Origin: Thermodesulfovibrionia bacterium
Lineage (GTDB): Bacteria; Nitrospirota; Thermodesulfovibrionia; UBA6902
DNA: 50,393 bases
Direction: 5' to 3'
Assembly (NCBI GenBank): GCA_945788685.1
Contig: CALZMZ010000009.1
Coordinates: 1-50,393, forward strand
The notes under the pieces: generated by a model
What the model was told of the DNA's origin: nothing
The model's database searches: none
What the model saw: the letters and a program-made list of their open reading frames with translations, nothing else
Made by a program: the position numbers and the translations under genes
Part shown: in pieces, positions 26,476-35,557 of the stretch
Layout of the letters: every line of letters starts with the position of its first letter
Position numbering within the stretch: position 1 is the stretch's first letter

Positions 26476-27084
26476 CTATGGGCAAAGGCGGATGAAATTT
26501 TTTACATTGCAAGCTATTTTATTTATATCACGGTCTTTCAATGCTTTCTTTCCGAACAATGTTGTGCTTGCTCCCACAGCACTGGCTCCTGCATCGAAAT
26601 AGTCAGTAATATTGTCCAAATCTACTCCACCGACCGCAACCAGAGCGACCTGTTCAAAGGGCCCACGCAGTTCTTTTATGTAGCCAGGACCAAAGGGTCT
26701 GCAGGGAAAGATCTTTACCATATCCGCACCTGCAGCCCATGCATTGTATACTTCTGTCGGGGTAAGCGCTCCGGCAACAATCGGGACAGAGTGTGTTTTT
26801 GCATATTCGATCACATCAGTGTCTGTATGTGGAGTCACCAGAAACATTGCTCCGGCATCTACAGCTTTCTTTGCTTCTTCAAGATTCCTTATAGTCCCCA
26901 TGCCCAACATTTTTCCTTCAGGAACGGTTGGTATATTTGATGAGACGATTTTCAATGCGTCATCAGTATTCATTGTGAGCTCGATGGCTTGCAGTCCTGA
27001 AGTAAATGAGGTGTCCATCACGCTTTTAAATAAAGCTGAATCAACACCCCGTAAAATTCCTATGACAGGTATTTTTAAATTCAT
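26476..27084 (-). CDS. eda: KDPG/KHG aldolase
   Basis: This 202-residue class I aldolase cleaves 2-keto-3-deoxy-6-phosphogluconate or 4-hydroxy-2-oxoglutarate to pyruvate plus an aldehyde. The Schiff-base lysine is in ADMVKIFPC, the catalytic glutamate in QAIELTMNT, and the phosphate loop around VAVGGVDLDNI. The length is typical. No Entner-Doudoroff dehydratase (edd) is next to it, so a role in hydroxyglutarate breakdown or another 2-oxo acid route is as likely. It is followed on the same strand by the DRE-TIM aldolase. No clear ribosome-binding site was seen before the ATG. Confidence 0.9.
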   Translation of the reverse strand: MNLKIPVIGILRGVDSALFKSVMDTSFTSGLQAIELTMNTDDALKIVSSNIPTVPEGKMLGMGTIRNLEEAKKAVDAGAMFLVTPHTDTDVIEYAKTHSVPIVAGALTPTEVYNAWAAGADMVKIFPCRPFGPGYIKELRGPFEQVALVAVGGVDLDNITDYFDAGASAVGASTTLFGKKALKDRDINKIACNVKNFIRLCP

Positions 27085-27200
27085 GTTTTACAATAAGGGA
27101 CAATTCCCTCAGGAAGAGTCCCCGGGTCTAGTGATTAGATTATTAATAGAATACATCAAAGGAGGTTCTAAATACAGCACTGCCTAATAGAGGATATACA

Positions 27201-28103
27201 TCAAGCCAGCCTTTTTAATCCTGCATCATTTGCCGCCTTTACAGCTTTTCTGAATTCTTTGCCGGTTAATCTTCTGTCAAGCGGAGGATGGTCCTGTGCT
27301 TTGTAACAGGGATAATACTGGTCCATAATATTTGTATATGTTTCAGGAGAAATTTCACCAGCAAGAAATGTTACAATTTCTTCTGTCCCTGCCAGACCTT
27401 CAGGCAGGACAAGATGTCTGACCAGTAATCCTCTTTGGGCAACACCTTTTTCATCCATAACCAGATCACCAACCTGTCTGTGCATCTCTTTAATCGCTGC
27501 TTTTGCAACAGCTGGATAGTCTTCAGCCTTTGAATACTTCTGGGCAACTTCAGGGCTGGAATATTTGAAATCAGGCATGTATATATCAAAAACACCATCA
27601 AGCAGCCTTATCGTTTCCAGTGATTCGTATCCTCCACAGTTATATACCAGAGGCACTTTCAGACCCCTGTCAATTGCTATCTCAAGAGATGTAAGTATCA
27701 TCGGGACCTGGTGAGTTGGAGTTACGAAATTAATATTATGACAGCCGTAGTTCTGTAAGGTTGTCATTATATCTGCCAGCGCTTCAAAAGACATTTCGTG
27801 TCCCTCATCACCGTGGCTTATTGTCCAGTTTTGGCAGAAAAGACAGCCCAGGCTGCAGTGTGTTAAAAAAATAGTCCCTGAACCGTGAGATCCGACAAGA
27901 GGGGCCTCTTCACCGAAATGGGCGTTCCAGCTTGAGACAAAGGGTTTGTCACCTGTGCGGCAGAAACCAGTTTCACCTCTGGTCCGGTCAACGTTGCAAT
28001 TTCTTGGGCACAACGTGCAGCTTCTTAAAATATCTTCCGCAGTATGGATTTTCTCTTTGAGGGCTTTTTTAGTAAGTCTTAAGTATGAAGGCTGAAAATT
28101 CAT
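27201..28103 (-). CDS. PflX-like radical SAM protein
   Basis: The 300-residue protein has an N-terminal cysteine cluster, CTLCPRNCNVDR...GFC (about 29-48), and then the radical SAM motif in THCSLGCLFCQNWTIS. These are the marks of the PflX family, relatives of pyruvate formate-lyase activase. The N-terminal cysteines probably bind an extra iron-sulfur cluster. The target protein is unknown and no glycyl-radical enzyme gene lies in the window. It is divergent from the sigma-54 activator. It lies upstream of the two aldolase genes on the same strand, with a 116-base gap. Confidence 0.85.
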   Translation of the reverse strand: MNFQPSYLRLTKKALKEKIHTAEDILRSCTLCPRNCNVDRTRGETGFCRTGDKPFVSSWNAHFGEEAPLVGSHGSGTIFLTHCSLGCLFCQNWTISHGDEGHEMSFEALADIMTTLQNYGCHNINFVTPTHQVPMILTSLEIAIDRGLKVPLVYNCGGYESLETIRLLDGVFDIYMPDFKYSSPEVAQKYSKAEDYPAVAKAAIKEMHRQVGDLVMDEKGVAQRGLLVRHLVLPEGLAGTEEIVTFLAGEISPETYTNIMDQYYPCYKAQDHPPLDRRLTGKEFRKAVKAANDAGLKRLA

Positions 28104-28118
28104 GTCTGAAATAATTTC

Positions 28119-28146
28119 TTGACTTGTCTTTCGTATTTGTTATATT
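28119..28146 (+). promoter_or_regulatory. Candidate sigma-70 promoter of the sigma-54 activator gene
   Basis: TTGACT at 28119-28124 and TATATT at 28141-28146 are separated by 16 bases. The start site would be about 70 bases before the ATG at 28224, which is preceded by AAGGTGAAG. Confidence 0.5.
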
Positions 28147-28223
28147 AAGTATGTTCTTATGATACATATCGGTTCATGCAATTCTTTAATAATATATAGT
28201 ATTTTTCATATCAAGGTGAAGTA

Positions 28224-29696
28224 ATGGGACATAATACTGCTTCAGGAAAAACGACATCCTGTAATCAGACAAACAGGAATGGTAAAGCCATCGAGGCAAA
28301 AGCATGTCAAAAGGAGCTACCAGACCCTGACAAGGTTTATAGGCATTTTTTTGATAGTTCCGATGATATGCTTTGCATAGCAGGACTGGACGGATTTTTC
28401 AAACTCATTAACCCGGCATTTGAGAAGATGCTCGGATTTTCAAAAGAAGAACTCTTTTCAAAACCCTTTTATGAATTTGTTCATCCTGATGATCGTGAGG
28501 CAAATATCTCAGAAGTCCGCAGTTTAAGTGAAGGTGAGCAACTTACTTTTTGTGAGCACAGATATATATGCAAAGACGGTTCTTATAAGTGGCTTGCATG
28601 GGCATCAAAAACTGATGTTAAAGAAGGGCTTGTATATGCTGTTGCAAAAGACATCACAGAGAGAAAGGAACTTGAAGACGAAATCCATTCTCTGAAGAAA
28701 CATTTCTTTGCACCAGAACTTGAACATAAAGCGGCATTTACTCCGATTATCACACGAAGTAAAAAAATGATAACTGTCTTCCATTATATCGAAGCAGTTG
28801 CAAGGTCGCAGCGGCCTGTATTGATAACCGGTGAAACCGGTGTTGGAAAAGAGCTGATTGTTAAGGTTCTTCATCAAATCAGTGGTTTGAATGGGGAACT
28901 TGTTTCAGTAAATATTGCCGGGCTTGACGATATGATGTTTTCTGATACTCTTTTTGGGCATAAAAAAGGGGCCTATACCGGAGCTGAAACAGAACGGAAT
29001 GGACTCATACACAAGGCTTCTGAAGGGACTCTGCATCTGGATGAAATAGGAGACCTGAATGAACAATCGCAGGTAAAACTCCTTCGCCTTCTGGAAGAGA
29101 AAACGTATTATCCGCTTGGTTCTGATACGCCCCTGAAAAGCCGGACACGTATTATTGCCAGTTCTAATAAGGATATCGCAAAGCAGGTGGCTGAAAGCAA
29201 ATTAAGGCAGGACCTTTATTACAGGCTCTGTACACACCATATTCATATTCCGTCTCTGCGTGCAAGGATTGAGGATATTCCTTTACTGCTTGATTACTTT
29301 ATTGAAGAGGCATCAAAATCCATGGATAAGAGGAAACCTCAATTATCACGTGAATTGATTATGCTTCTCTCCAATTATCAATTTCCAGGAAATATCCGCG
29401 AGCTTCAGGCAATGGTACACGATGCTATTGCACAGCATGATAAAGGGGATTCTTTTCTGGATCACTTTAAGCGGTATATAAAACAAAAAGGTGCGGCATT
29501 TCAAAGTGATCAGAAGATAACGGAACGTAATGAGGCATTATTTGATTTTTTTGGACATTTCCCAACATTGAAAGACGCAGAGAATTACCTTATATCAGAT
29601 GCATTAAAGCGTTCTGAAGGAAACCAGGGCATTGCCGCATCATTGCTGGGTATTTCACGTCAGGCACTCAACCGCAGATTAAAGCGAAAAGATTAA
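28224..29696 (+). CDS. PAS-domain sigma-54-dependent transcriptional activator
   Basis: The 490-residue protein has a PAS domain (about 40-150), a central AAA+ domain (about 170-400) and a Fis-type helix-turn-helix at the C-terminus (EGNQGIAASLLGISRQALNR). The AAA+ part has Walker A GETGVGKE, the sigma-54 contact loop GAYTGA (consensus GAFTGA), Walker B TLHLDEIGDL, and an arginine finger region. The Phe to Tyr change in the loop is common in active members. The PAS domain senses an unknown signal; there is no receiver domain, so control is direct. Candidate targets include the sigma-54-type promoter at 5177-5193, but nothing links them beyond presence in one genome. Confidence 0.93.
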   Translation: MGHNTASGKTTSCNQTNRNGKAIEAKACQKELPDPDKVYRHFFDSSDDMLCIAGLDGFFKLINPAFEKMLGFSKEELFSKPFYEFVHPDDREANISEVRSLSEGEQLTFCEHRYICKDGSYKWLAWASKTDVKEGLVYAVAKDITERKELEDEIHSLKKHFFAPELEHKAAFTPIITRSKKMITVFHYIEAVARSQRPVLITGETGVGKELIVKVLHQISGLNGELVSVNIAGLDDMMFSDTLFGHKKGAYTGAETERNGLIHKASEGTLHLDEIGDLNEQSQVKLLRLLEEKTYYPLGSDTPLKSRTRIIASSNKDIAKQVAESKLRQDLYYRLCTHHIHIPSLRARIEDIPLLLDYFIEEASKSMDKRKPQLSRELIMLLSNYQFPGNIRELQAMVHDAIAQHDKGDSFLDHFKRYIKQKGAAFQSDQKITERNEALFDFFGHFPTLKDAENYLISDALKRSEGNQGIAASLLGISRQALNRRLKRKD

Positions 29697-29874
29697 ACCT
29701 CAAGACCTGCAACAATTGTTTCATCTGCAACATTTGCTTCTGTCTAAACAGTTCTTTTATTACAGTTCATTTCCCATTTATAACCTGATTTGTCTGTTCA
29801 TATCAATACAACCCCGACATAAAGAAAGTTATTTGAATGGTGATGTAACGTATTGAAATTAAGGAGAAATGAAT
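29697..29874. other. Intergenic region upstream of the 28-residue ORF
   Basis: No gene, terminator or promoter match was recognised. The sequence is AT-rich, and an AAGGAG ribosome-binding site at 29861-29866 belongs to the small ORF that follows. Confidence 0.35.
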
Positions 29875-29961
29875 ATGGCTATTTGTTCAAGTTCTGGTAG
29901 GTTTTTTGCAATATGTCCATCAAACAGATTGATAATCATAAAGTTGTGGGTAAATGAGTGA
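29875..29961 (+). CDS. Possible 28-residue leader ORF upstream of the delta-60 lipoprotein gene
   Basis: The ATG at 29875 follows AAGGAG with an eight-base gap. The frame encodes 28 residues, begins MAICSSSGRFFAICPSN, and stops at the TGA that overlaps the GTG of the next frame. The next gene has no clear Shine-Dalgarno sequence of its own, so translational coupling through this ORF is plausible. The peptide resembles nothing I know. Confidence 0.35.
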   Translation: MAICSSSGRFFAICPSNRLIIIKLWVNE

Positions 29962-29963
29962 CC

Positions 29964-31133
29964 ATGAATAAACATGTAAGAATGAACATCTTAGTCTTTA
30001 TAAGAATTCTCACCATATTCATCCTTATCACATCGGGGTGTGGAAGCAATGACAGTGAAAAAATTTGGTTAGATGATAGTTTTGGAAAAGATGGAATAGT
30101 TACCACTTTTTTAGAAGAGCCCTTTAGCATAGGCAAAGCAATCGCAGTTCAGTCAGATGGGAAAATTGTATTAGCAGGTTCTGTAGTCTTTAGCAGTGAA
30201 ATTTCCATTGTTAGATATAACACAGACGGCAGTCTTGATACGACCTTTGGTACAAATGGGATAGTAACAATTCCTGAAACATCATTGTTAGCTAATAACA
30301 TTGTAGTTCAGCTGGATGGAAAAATAATTATAGGAGCATCAGACCTCTTCAGATTTAATACAGATGGCAGTACGGATACGACCTTTGGCGATAAAGGAGT
30401 TGTGAAACTGCCAAAAGGATTGGTTGAAGTTATTGCAATACAGTCCGATGAAAAGATAATTGTTGGAGGCTCTGATTCTGCTCTTGTCAGATATAATGAA
30501 GATGGAAGTCTGGATGTAAGTTTTGGCTCAAATGGTATTGTCACGATGACTTCGCTAGTAAGCATTCCCAATGATATTGTGCTTCAGTCAGATGGAAAAA
30601 TAGTAATTACCGGATATACTGGATCTACTCCTGGAGACTTCAGTGTCGTGAGGTATAACACAGATGGTAATGTTGATACAAGTTTCGGTTCGAACGGAAT
30701 AGTCAATTCATATATAGATGGCAGCTATGCCACAAACCTTGCGATACAAGCAGATGGAAGAATAATAGTTGCGGGTAATCATGCCATCTTAGTGAGATAT
30801 AAAGCTGATGGAAGTCTGGATACCGCCTTTGGTACAGACGGGATAGTCACTATGACCGAAGAGCTAAACTCTATAACTGATTTTGTTTTGCAGTCTGATG
30901 GAAAGGTTGTTATAACAGGATATACTGGAAATTTTGGCGTTGCAAGATATCACACAAACGGAGAAATTGATACAGAATTCGGTGAGGGTGGGATTATAGT
31001 CACTGATATTCAAGAATACAGGGACAAGCCTGCAGATATTATTATACAATCGGATGGGAAAATTTTAGTGGGAGGGACAAGTTGTTATGAACGATATGGT
31101 TGTGGTTTTGCACTCGTCCGCTATTTGCCATAG
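29964..31133 (+). CDS. Delta-60 repeat lipoprotein
   Basis: The 389-residue protein has a signal peptide with the lipobox ILITSGCGS and seven copies of a roughly 48-residue repeat. Each copy contains an element like QSDGKIVLAG, a following VRYNTDGSLD, and a TFGTNGIVT turn. This is the delta-60 type repeat of predicted surface beta-propeller-like proteins. Seven copies would fit a closed seven-blade propeller. The copies differ by substitutions, and one has QSDEK instead of QSDGK. The start is ATG 29964 or in-frame GTG 29958. The function is unknown; an outer-membrane or secreted scaffold is likely. It is the first large gene of a short group of exported or membrane proteins. Confidence 0.85.
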   Translation: MNKHVRMNILVFIRILTIFILITSGCGSNDSEKIWLDDSFGKDGIVTTFLEEPFSIGKAIAVQSDGKIVLAGSVVFSSEISIVRYNTDGSLDTTFGTNGIVTIPETSLLANNIVVQLDGKIIIGASDLFRFNTDGSTDTTFGDKGVVKLPKGLVEVIAIQSDEKIIVGGSDSALVRYNEDGSLDVSFGSNGIVTMTSLVSIPNDIVLQSDGKIVITGYTGSTPGDFSVVRYNTDGNVDTSFGSNGIVNSYIDGSYATNLAIQADGRIIVAGNHAILVRYKADGSLDTAFGTDGIVTMTEELNSITDFVLQSDGKVVITGYTGNFGVARYHTNGEIDTEFGEGGIIVTDIQEYRDKPADIIIQSDGKILVGGTSCYERYGCGFALVRYLP

Positions 31134-31257
31134 AATTACTGATTATGATCTATCAATATGGCCGGAATTATAATTGGATTGTAAATGAGTTGAGTAATAA
31201 TATCCTGGAATGGTTATGAGAAACTTAGACATTATGAATTAATTGGGGGGTGGTTAT

Positions 31258-31362
31258 ATGCTTGTACTGGTTGTCCTTTTCATACTGATTCTGGTTTGCG
31301 GAATATGGATATTCATCTCAAGCATGTCCAAAATTGAACCTCCGACATGCGGGCGAACATGA
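31258..31362 (+). CDS. Small single-span membrane protein, 34 residues
   Basis: The ATG at 31258 follows GGGGGGTGG. The product has one hydrophobic helix (LVLVVLFILILVCGIWIFI) and a short soluble tail ending CGRT. The stop is 13 bases before the next gene, which has its own AAAGGAG, so the two look co-transcribed. No family was recognised. The compact RBS-ORF-RBS-ORF layout supports real translation. Confidence 0.5.
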   Translation: MLVLVVLFILILVCGIWIFISSMSKIEPPTCGRT

Positions 31363-31374
31363 AAGGAGAATGTT

Positions 31375-31890
31375 ATGAAAAAAGCATCATTAAGTTTTCT
31401 GATAATGATTTTATTAACCATAATTATTTACTCACTATCTGACATAGTGCATGCAATCCCTGGTCTAGGAAATTTGGGGCCTGGACCCAGGGTACGAATT
31501 AATCATGTAATCAGAATAGCACCACGGCCTCCGGGCTGGCCCCAAATGTGGCTGGCAAGAGAGATCATTAAGTCATTTAATGAACATGAATTGATAGAAG
31601 AAAGCTCAGCGAGTGAAACAGAGGATGAACTGTTTGACTTTCCGGCAAATACAAATGATGTGATAAAGTTTTCAGTCTCATTTAACAAAAGAAAACTTAA
31701 GGGGTGTGTTCTTGAATTTGAAAAGAAGAAGGACTTTGAGACAATTCAGGAGCATTATCTTGATCTGAATAAAAACAATGAACTTCACACATGGTCTTTG
31801 GTTAAAGATAACATCCTTGTAGTAATTGATGGCGCTATGCCTTATAAAGAGATCCAGGATTATGAAGCTATGCTAAAGGACATGAAATAG
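31375..31890 (+). CDS. Exported protein of unknown function
   Basis: The 171-residue product has a signal peptide (about 1-27, ending IVHA), a glycine/proline-rich segment (IPGLGNLGPGPRVRIN, then PRPPGWPQ), an acidic stretch, and a C-terminal alpha/beta region. The C-terminal part (VLEFEKKKDFETIQEHYLDL and VVIDGAMPYKEIQDYE) looks like a small periplasmic binding or anti-sigma-like fold, but nothing was recognised. A good AAAGGAG site precedes it. It follows the small membrane protein gene and precedes the diguanylate cyclase gene after a 319-base gap. Confidence 0.65.
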   Translation: MKKASLSFLIMILLTIIIYSLSDIVHAIPGLGNLGPGPRVRINHVIRIAPRPPGWPQMWLAREIIKSFNEHELIEESSASETEDELFDFPANTNDVIKFSVSFNKRKLKGCVLEFEKKKDFETIQEHYLDLNKNNELHTWSLVKDNILVVIDGAMPYKEIQDYEAMLKDMK

Positions 31891-32209
31891 CTGAAAAATT
31901 AACCAAATACAAGGCACCTTCTTCTTTCCTACCGGTGGCAAGGTCATATAATCACTTTCCCCATTCTCCATTTTCTCATAACCACACGCCGTAAGTAATA
32001 TAGGTCGGAAAATATTAATTTAACCCGTTATTTATCAGGCAGTTACCTGAATATTATTTAAAATTAAAGTCTTATGCAGAATATCTCGTATATATATATA
32101 GGGATATTCATATGATGTATTTTGTTGATTGCTCAGTAATTTCTTAGAGATTACCAAAAAGGGGCAATTACGATTTCTGCCTGATGCATTTATGAGGTCA
32201 GGTTAAATA
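31891..32209. other. Intergenic region upstream of the diguanylate cyclase gene
   Basis: No gene was seen. Two small inverted repeats occur: TCAGG-N6-CCTGA near 32036-32051, and GAATATC (32079-32085) paired with GATATTC (32103-32109) around a run of TA. The latter could be an operator or promoter-proximal structure; no firm -35/-10 pair was chosen. Confidence 0.35.
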
Positions 32210-34606
32210 ATGGGAATGTCAACTGTGGATAAAGATAATATGAAAACAATAACAAAGGGAAGCATATTCCTGTCGCCTTTGTTCAGACGCTTCCTCATGC
32301 CGATCATCCTGACCATGATGGGCTTTACTTTTGCAGTTTATTTCTTTGCTGTACCGTATTTAAAAAATCTTGTCTACTCACTTGAAGAAAGATCGGTAAA
32401 GACCAATCTTCAAAACATTCACAAACTTATTGAAGCGAACTCGCTGGCTATTGATGCATATAAGCAGTCGGTTACATCTGCTCACAAACGACAGCTGAAG
32501 AACATAACCCTTTTTATGGACACGTATCTGAACAATAAATTGAAACAGGTTCAGTATGGAATAATCTCAGAGGACGAAGCGCAGATGACTGCACTGGAAG
32601 AGCTCAGGACGTTCAGATATGGCAAAAACGACTACGTATGGGTGGCCGATTACCAGAGTTTTTATCTATCCCATCCGGACCCCAAAATGAATATGGAAGA
32701 TTTCTCAGAGGTGAGGGACGTTTTCGGCAATTATGTTCTTGCTCCCCTGGTCCAGCACGCAATAGAAAACGGGGAAGGGTATAATTCATTCTGGTGGCAG
32801 CGTCTTGAAAACGATTTGCCTGCTGAAAAACTTACCTATGCAAAATTATTTCCCGAGTGGGAATGGGTGATCGGTACAGGTGTTTATCTGGATGATCTGG
32901 AAATTGAAGTTATAATGCGTAAGGAGAAAATGATTGAGGAATTACGGCAGATTCTTAAACAGATCACGATTGCCAAAACCGGTTACATGTATATTTTTGA
33001 TGCGTGGCACAATATCATTATTCATCCGGATTCTGAACTTGAAAATATGAATATGTCATCATGGGAAAATCCGATCACAGGTAATAAACTCGCAATGGAC
33101 CTGATAGCGGCAACGCACAGCGATAATAATAAAGTTGAATATAAGTGGAACCGGCCTACTGATCAAGGAAGCTATATCTATGACAAAATTGACTGGGTTA
33201 CCCATGTGGATGATTTTGACTGGTACGTGGTGGCCTCGGTGTATACGGATGAACTGAACACCTCATCAATTCTTCTCAGAAATCGAATTTTTATCCTGGC
33301 TGCGGGGGTAGTTATACTTTCGATCATAATTGTTTCCCTGCTTATGAGCAGACTGCTTAATCCCATCCGTCGGCTCTCATACACGGCTGGTAAGGTTAAA
33401 GCCGGGGACCTGACTGCACAAAGCGATGTAAAAGGAAATGATGAGATCGGTTTTCTTGCAAAGGCATTTAATGCTATGATTTCCCAGCTACGTGAAACAA
33501 TCGAGAATCTGGACTATAAGGTGATGGAGCGAACCACGGACCTTAACAGGGCGAATGAGGAATTAATTGTGACTGTTGGAGAACTTGAACAGCATAATCA
33601 GGAAGTGACACAGTTGAACTGGATGGCGGAAAAACTTAATGCCTGTGATACTCTGGATGAGATGTACCTGGTTATTGTGGAATGCATGTCTGCATTGTTC
33701 CATATGGCAAACGGGGTACTCTACATGTCTTTCACTGATGATTATAAAGAAGAGTATCTCCGACCTGTTGCAAAATGGGGAAAGCACCACCATCCTGTTT
33801 CTGAGCATCCATTAGACATATGCAGGTCTTTCCAGAAAGGCAAAGTAATTTTATCTGATGTAAAGCAGGAGACTGATAGAACCTGTCATCATATTCATGG
33901 TGAACCGCCTTATGTATCGCTCTGCGTGCCTCTCATCGGAAAGAATGAAATAATCGGCCTGATTCATCTGCAGTTTTCCGGTACAGAGCAGGAAGTGCAT
34001 ACCATGAGGAACAAGAATATATTTGAACACTGGAAGACTCTTGCAAAATCAGCCTCTGACCATATTGCCATGGCTCTGTCCAACACCAAACTGAGAGAGA
34101 AACTACAGTACCTCTCGGTGAGAGATGGTTTGACTGGTCTGTATAACCGGCGTTACATGGAAGAAACACTGGAACGTGAATTCAAACATGCAGAACGAAA
34201 CACAAGACCGGTCAGCATCATAATCCTGGATGTCGATTTCTTTAAGAAATTTAATGACACCTATGGACACAAAATAGGGGACATTGTTCTGATTGAACTG
34301 GCGAATCTGCTCACTAATACCATTCGTAAAGGGGATGTTGTTTGTCGGTATGGCGGCGAGGAATTCCTGATTATCCTTCCGGGAATACCTGCGGATAAGG
34401 CCAGTGACCGGGCTGAGAAGATACGGAAAGAGGTGGAATTTGGTTTAAAGATAGAGCACAATAAGAAATCGCTGCCAATAACAATTTCTCTGGGTACGGC
34501 AGCATTCCCTGAAAACGGCAACTCTCACGAAGAAGTTCTGAAAGCTGCAGATGATGCTCTTTATAAAGCAAAAGCGCAGGGCAGAAACATTGCTGTATTG
34601 GCATAA
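32210..34606 (+). CDS. Cache-HAMP-GAF-GGDEF membrane diguanylate cyclase
   Basis: In the 798-residue protein, TM1 (about 26-48) and TM2 (about 357-378) bracket a periplasmic sensor with two Cache-like halves, each with a YVWV/MYIFD-type strand and the segments SHPDPKMNMED and IHPDSELENM. A HAMP domain (about 378-430), a coiled coil, a GAF domain (about 475-625) and a GGDEF domain (about 630-798) follow. The cyclase has DGLTGLYNRR and RYGGEEF. An I-site RKGD lies five residues before GGEEF, so product inhibition is likely. It would make cyclic-di-GMP in response to an external small ligand plus a cytosolic signal. The PilZ and HD-GYP proteins in the window are possible partners. Confidence 0.95.
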   Translation: MGMSTVDKDNMKTITKGSIFLSPLFRRFLMPIILTMMGFTFAVYFFAVPYLKNLVYSLEERSVKTNLQNIHKLIEANSLAIDAYKQSVTSAHKRQLKNITLFMDTYLNNKLKQVQYGIISEDEAQMTALEELRTFRYGKNDYVWVADYQSFYLSHPDPKMNMEDFSEVRDVFGNYVLAPLVQHAIENGEGYNSFWWQRLENDLPAEKLTYAKLFPEWEWVIGTGVYLDDLEIEVIMRKEKMIEELRQILKQITIAKTGYMYIFDAWHNIIIHPDSELENMNMSSWENPITGNKLAMDLIAATHSDNNKVEYKWNRPTDQGSYIYDKIDWVTHVDDFDWYVVASVYTDELNTSSILLRNRIFILAAGVVILSIIIVSLLMSRLLNPIRRLSYTAGKVKAGDLTAQSDVKGNDEIGFLAKAFNAMISQLRETIENLDYKVMERTTDLNRANEELIVTVGELEQHNQEVTQLNWMAEKLNACDTLDEMYLVIVECMSALFHMANGVLYMSFTDDYKEEYLRPVAKWGKHHHPVSEHPLDICRSFQKGKVILSDVKQETDRTCHHIHGEPPYVSLCVPLIGKNEIIGLIHLQFSGTEQEVHTMRNKNIFEHWKTLAKSASDHIAMALSNTKLREKLQYLSVRDGLTGLYNRRYMEETLEREFKHAERNTRPVSIIILDVDFFKKFNDTYGHKIGDIVLIELANLLTNTIRKGDVVCRYGGEEFLIILPGIPADKASDRAEKIRKEVEFGLKIEHNKKSLPITISLGTAAFPENGNSHEEVLKAADDALYKAKAQGRNIAVLA

Positions 34607-34662
34607 TATTCATATAAAAAAGTGATCGAGAGTCCCAGGGGATATGAGGTAAATAAGCGCTG

Positions 34663-35409
34663 TCAGTAAATACGTAGTCCCAGAGCTTTTACTTTTTCCT
34701 GCCAGGTATCTGAAACGGCCATTTTTTGTGCCCTGGATATGAGAGGATGATCCGAGTTTTTCAGGTTATATACCAACCCTACCGGTACACCAATCTCTTG
34801 CATGCCGTTAATATCAAGAATTTTTATATTCCGGCCTGTAAAATTGGGCAATGCACCAAATCCGATATATCCCTTGCCATCTAATGCCCCCTGCATAAGA
34901 GTCATGGTCACATGATTATCTTTTTTTCGAATAACGTCAAATGTAATTTTATTAAATACAGGATACGCTTTTTTAAGAAAACCTAACATGGCCTCGGACG
35001 GTTCACGTCCTATTGTTATTATCGGAAGATTGACTTTATCGTCTATCTCTGACCAGTTTTTAATTTTTTTTGTGAACATATCTTTCAATTGCTGATAACT
35101 TATGGAAGAAATACCGATATGCTCAGAAATTGCGAAAGCGAGAGGAACCCTTGCGAGAAAAATCTCTCCTCTCCCATCGAGCTCTTCTTTTGTGCATGGT
35201 CTGCCTGTCCTGCCAAACAGATAAAGGTCACTCCATTGAAGGCCCCCTGCATGTTTTATGGAATTTTCCGGTGATTCTCCGCCTCCAATAAGAGGCAGAA
35301 ATGCTCTGACAACTTTGGCGCTTGGTCCTGCTCCCTGAATCATCAGATCCTGAGCATGAACACAAACCGGTATGAACAAAAAAAACAGAATAACAGAATT
35401 CTTTACCAT
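34663..35409 (-). CDS. Orphan PstS-like periplasmic binding protein, second copy
   Basis: The 248-residue exported protein starts at ATG 35409, preceded by GGGAG, with a signal peptide MVKNSVILFFLFIPVCVHA. A longer frame exists to 35460 but lacks a better start. The mature part begins LMIQGAGPSAKVVRAFLPLI and has SYQQLKDMFTKKIKNWSEID, the PstS-like hinge segment also seen in the protein at 15074-15835. No permease is present. It lies downstream of the second TPR protein gene on the same strand, so it may be part of the cytochrome cassette, and it is convergent with the diguanylate cyclase gene. Confidence 0.75.
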   Translation of the reverse strand: MVKNSVILFFLFIPVCVHAQDLMIQGAGPSAKVVRAFLPLIGGGESPENSIKHAGGLQWSDLYLFGRTGRPCTKEELDGRGEIFLARVPLAFAISEHIGISSISYQQLKDMFTKKIKNWSEIDDKVNLPIITIGREPSEAMLGFLKKAYPVFNKITFDVIRKKDNHVTMTLMQGALDGKGYIGFGALPNFTGRNIKILDINGMQEIGVPVGLVYNLKNSDHPLISRAQKMAVSDTWQEKVKALGLRIY

Positions 35410-35427
35410 TGCTCCCACCACTCTTCG

Positions 35428-35450
35428 TGAGAAGAACAAAGTTCTTCTCA
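35428..35450 (-). promoter_or_regulatory. Hairpin upstream of the second PstS-like gene
   Basis: A perfect 10-bp stem, TGAGAAGAAC with loop AAA on the plus strand, ends 18 bases before the chosen ATG and close to its ribosome-binding site. No T-run follows in either direction, so it is more likely an mRNA structure or operator than a terminator. Confidence 0.4.
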
Positions 35451-35557
35451 TGGAGTTCACATGAATTCAGCATTATGTGAACAGTTAAATATAACACATC
35501 ATGTAAAAAATGATATAAATAATTATATATATGGAGATCGGAGCATATGGATGTGCA

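Noticed and set aside
27155-27185. Strong AAAGGAGG sequence on the plus strand
   Set aside because: No start codon or open frame follows it, so it is taken as chance or a relic.
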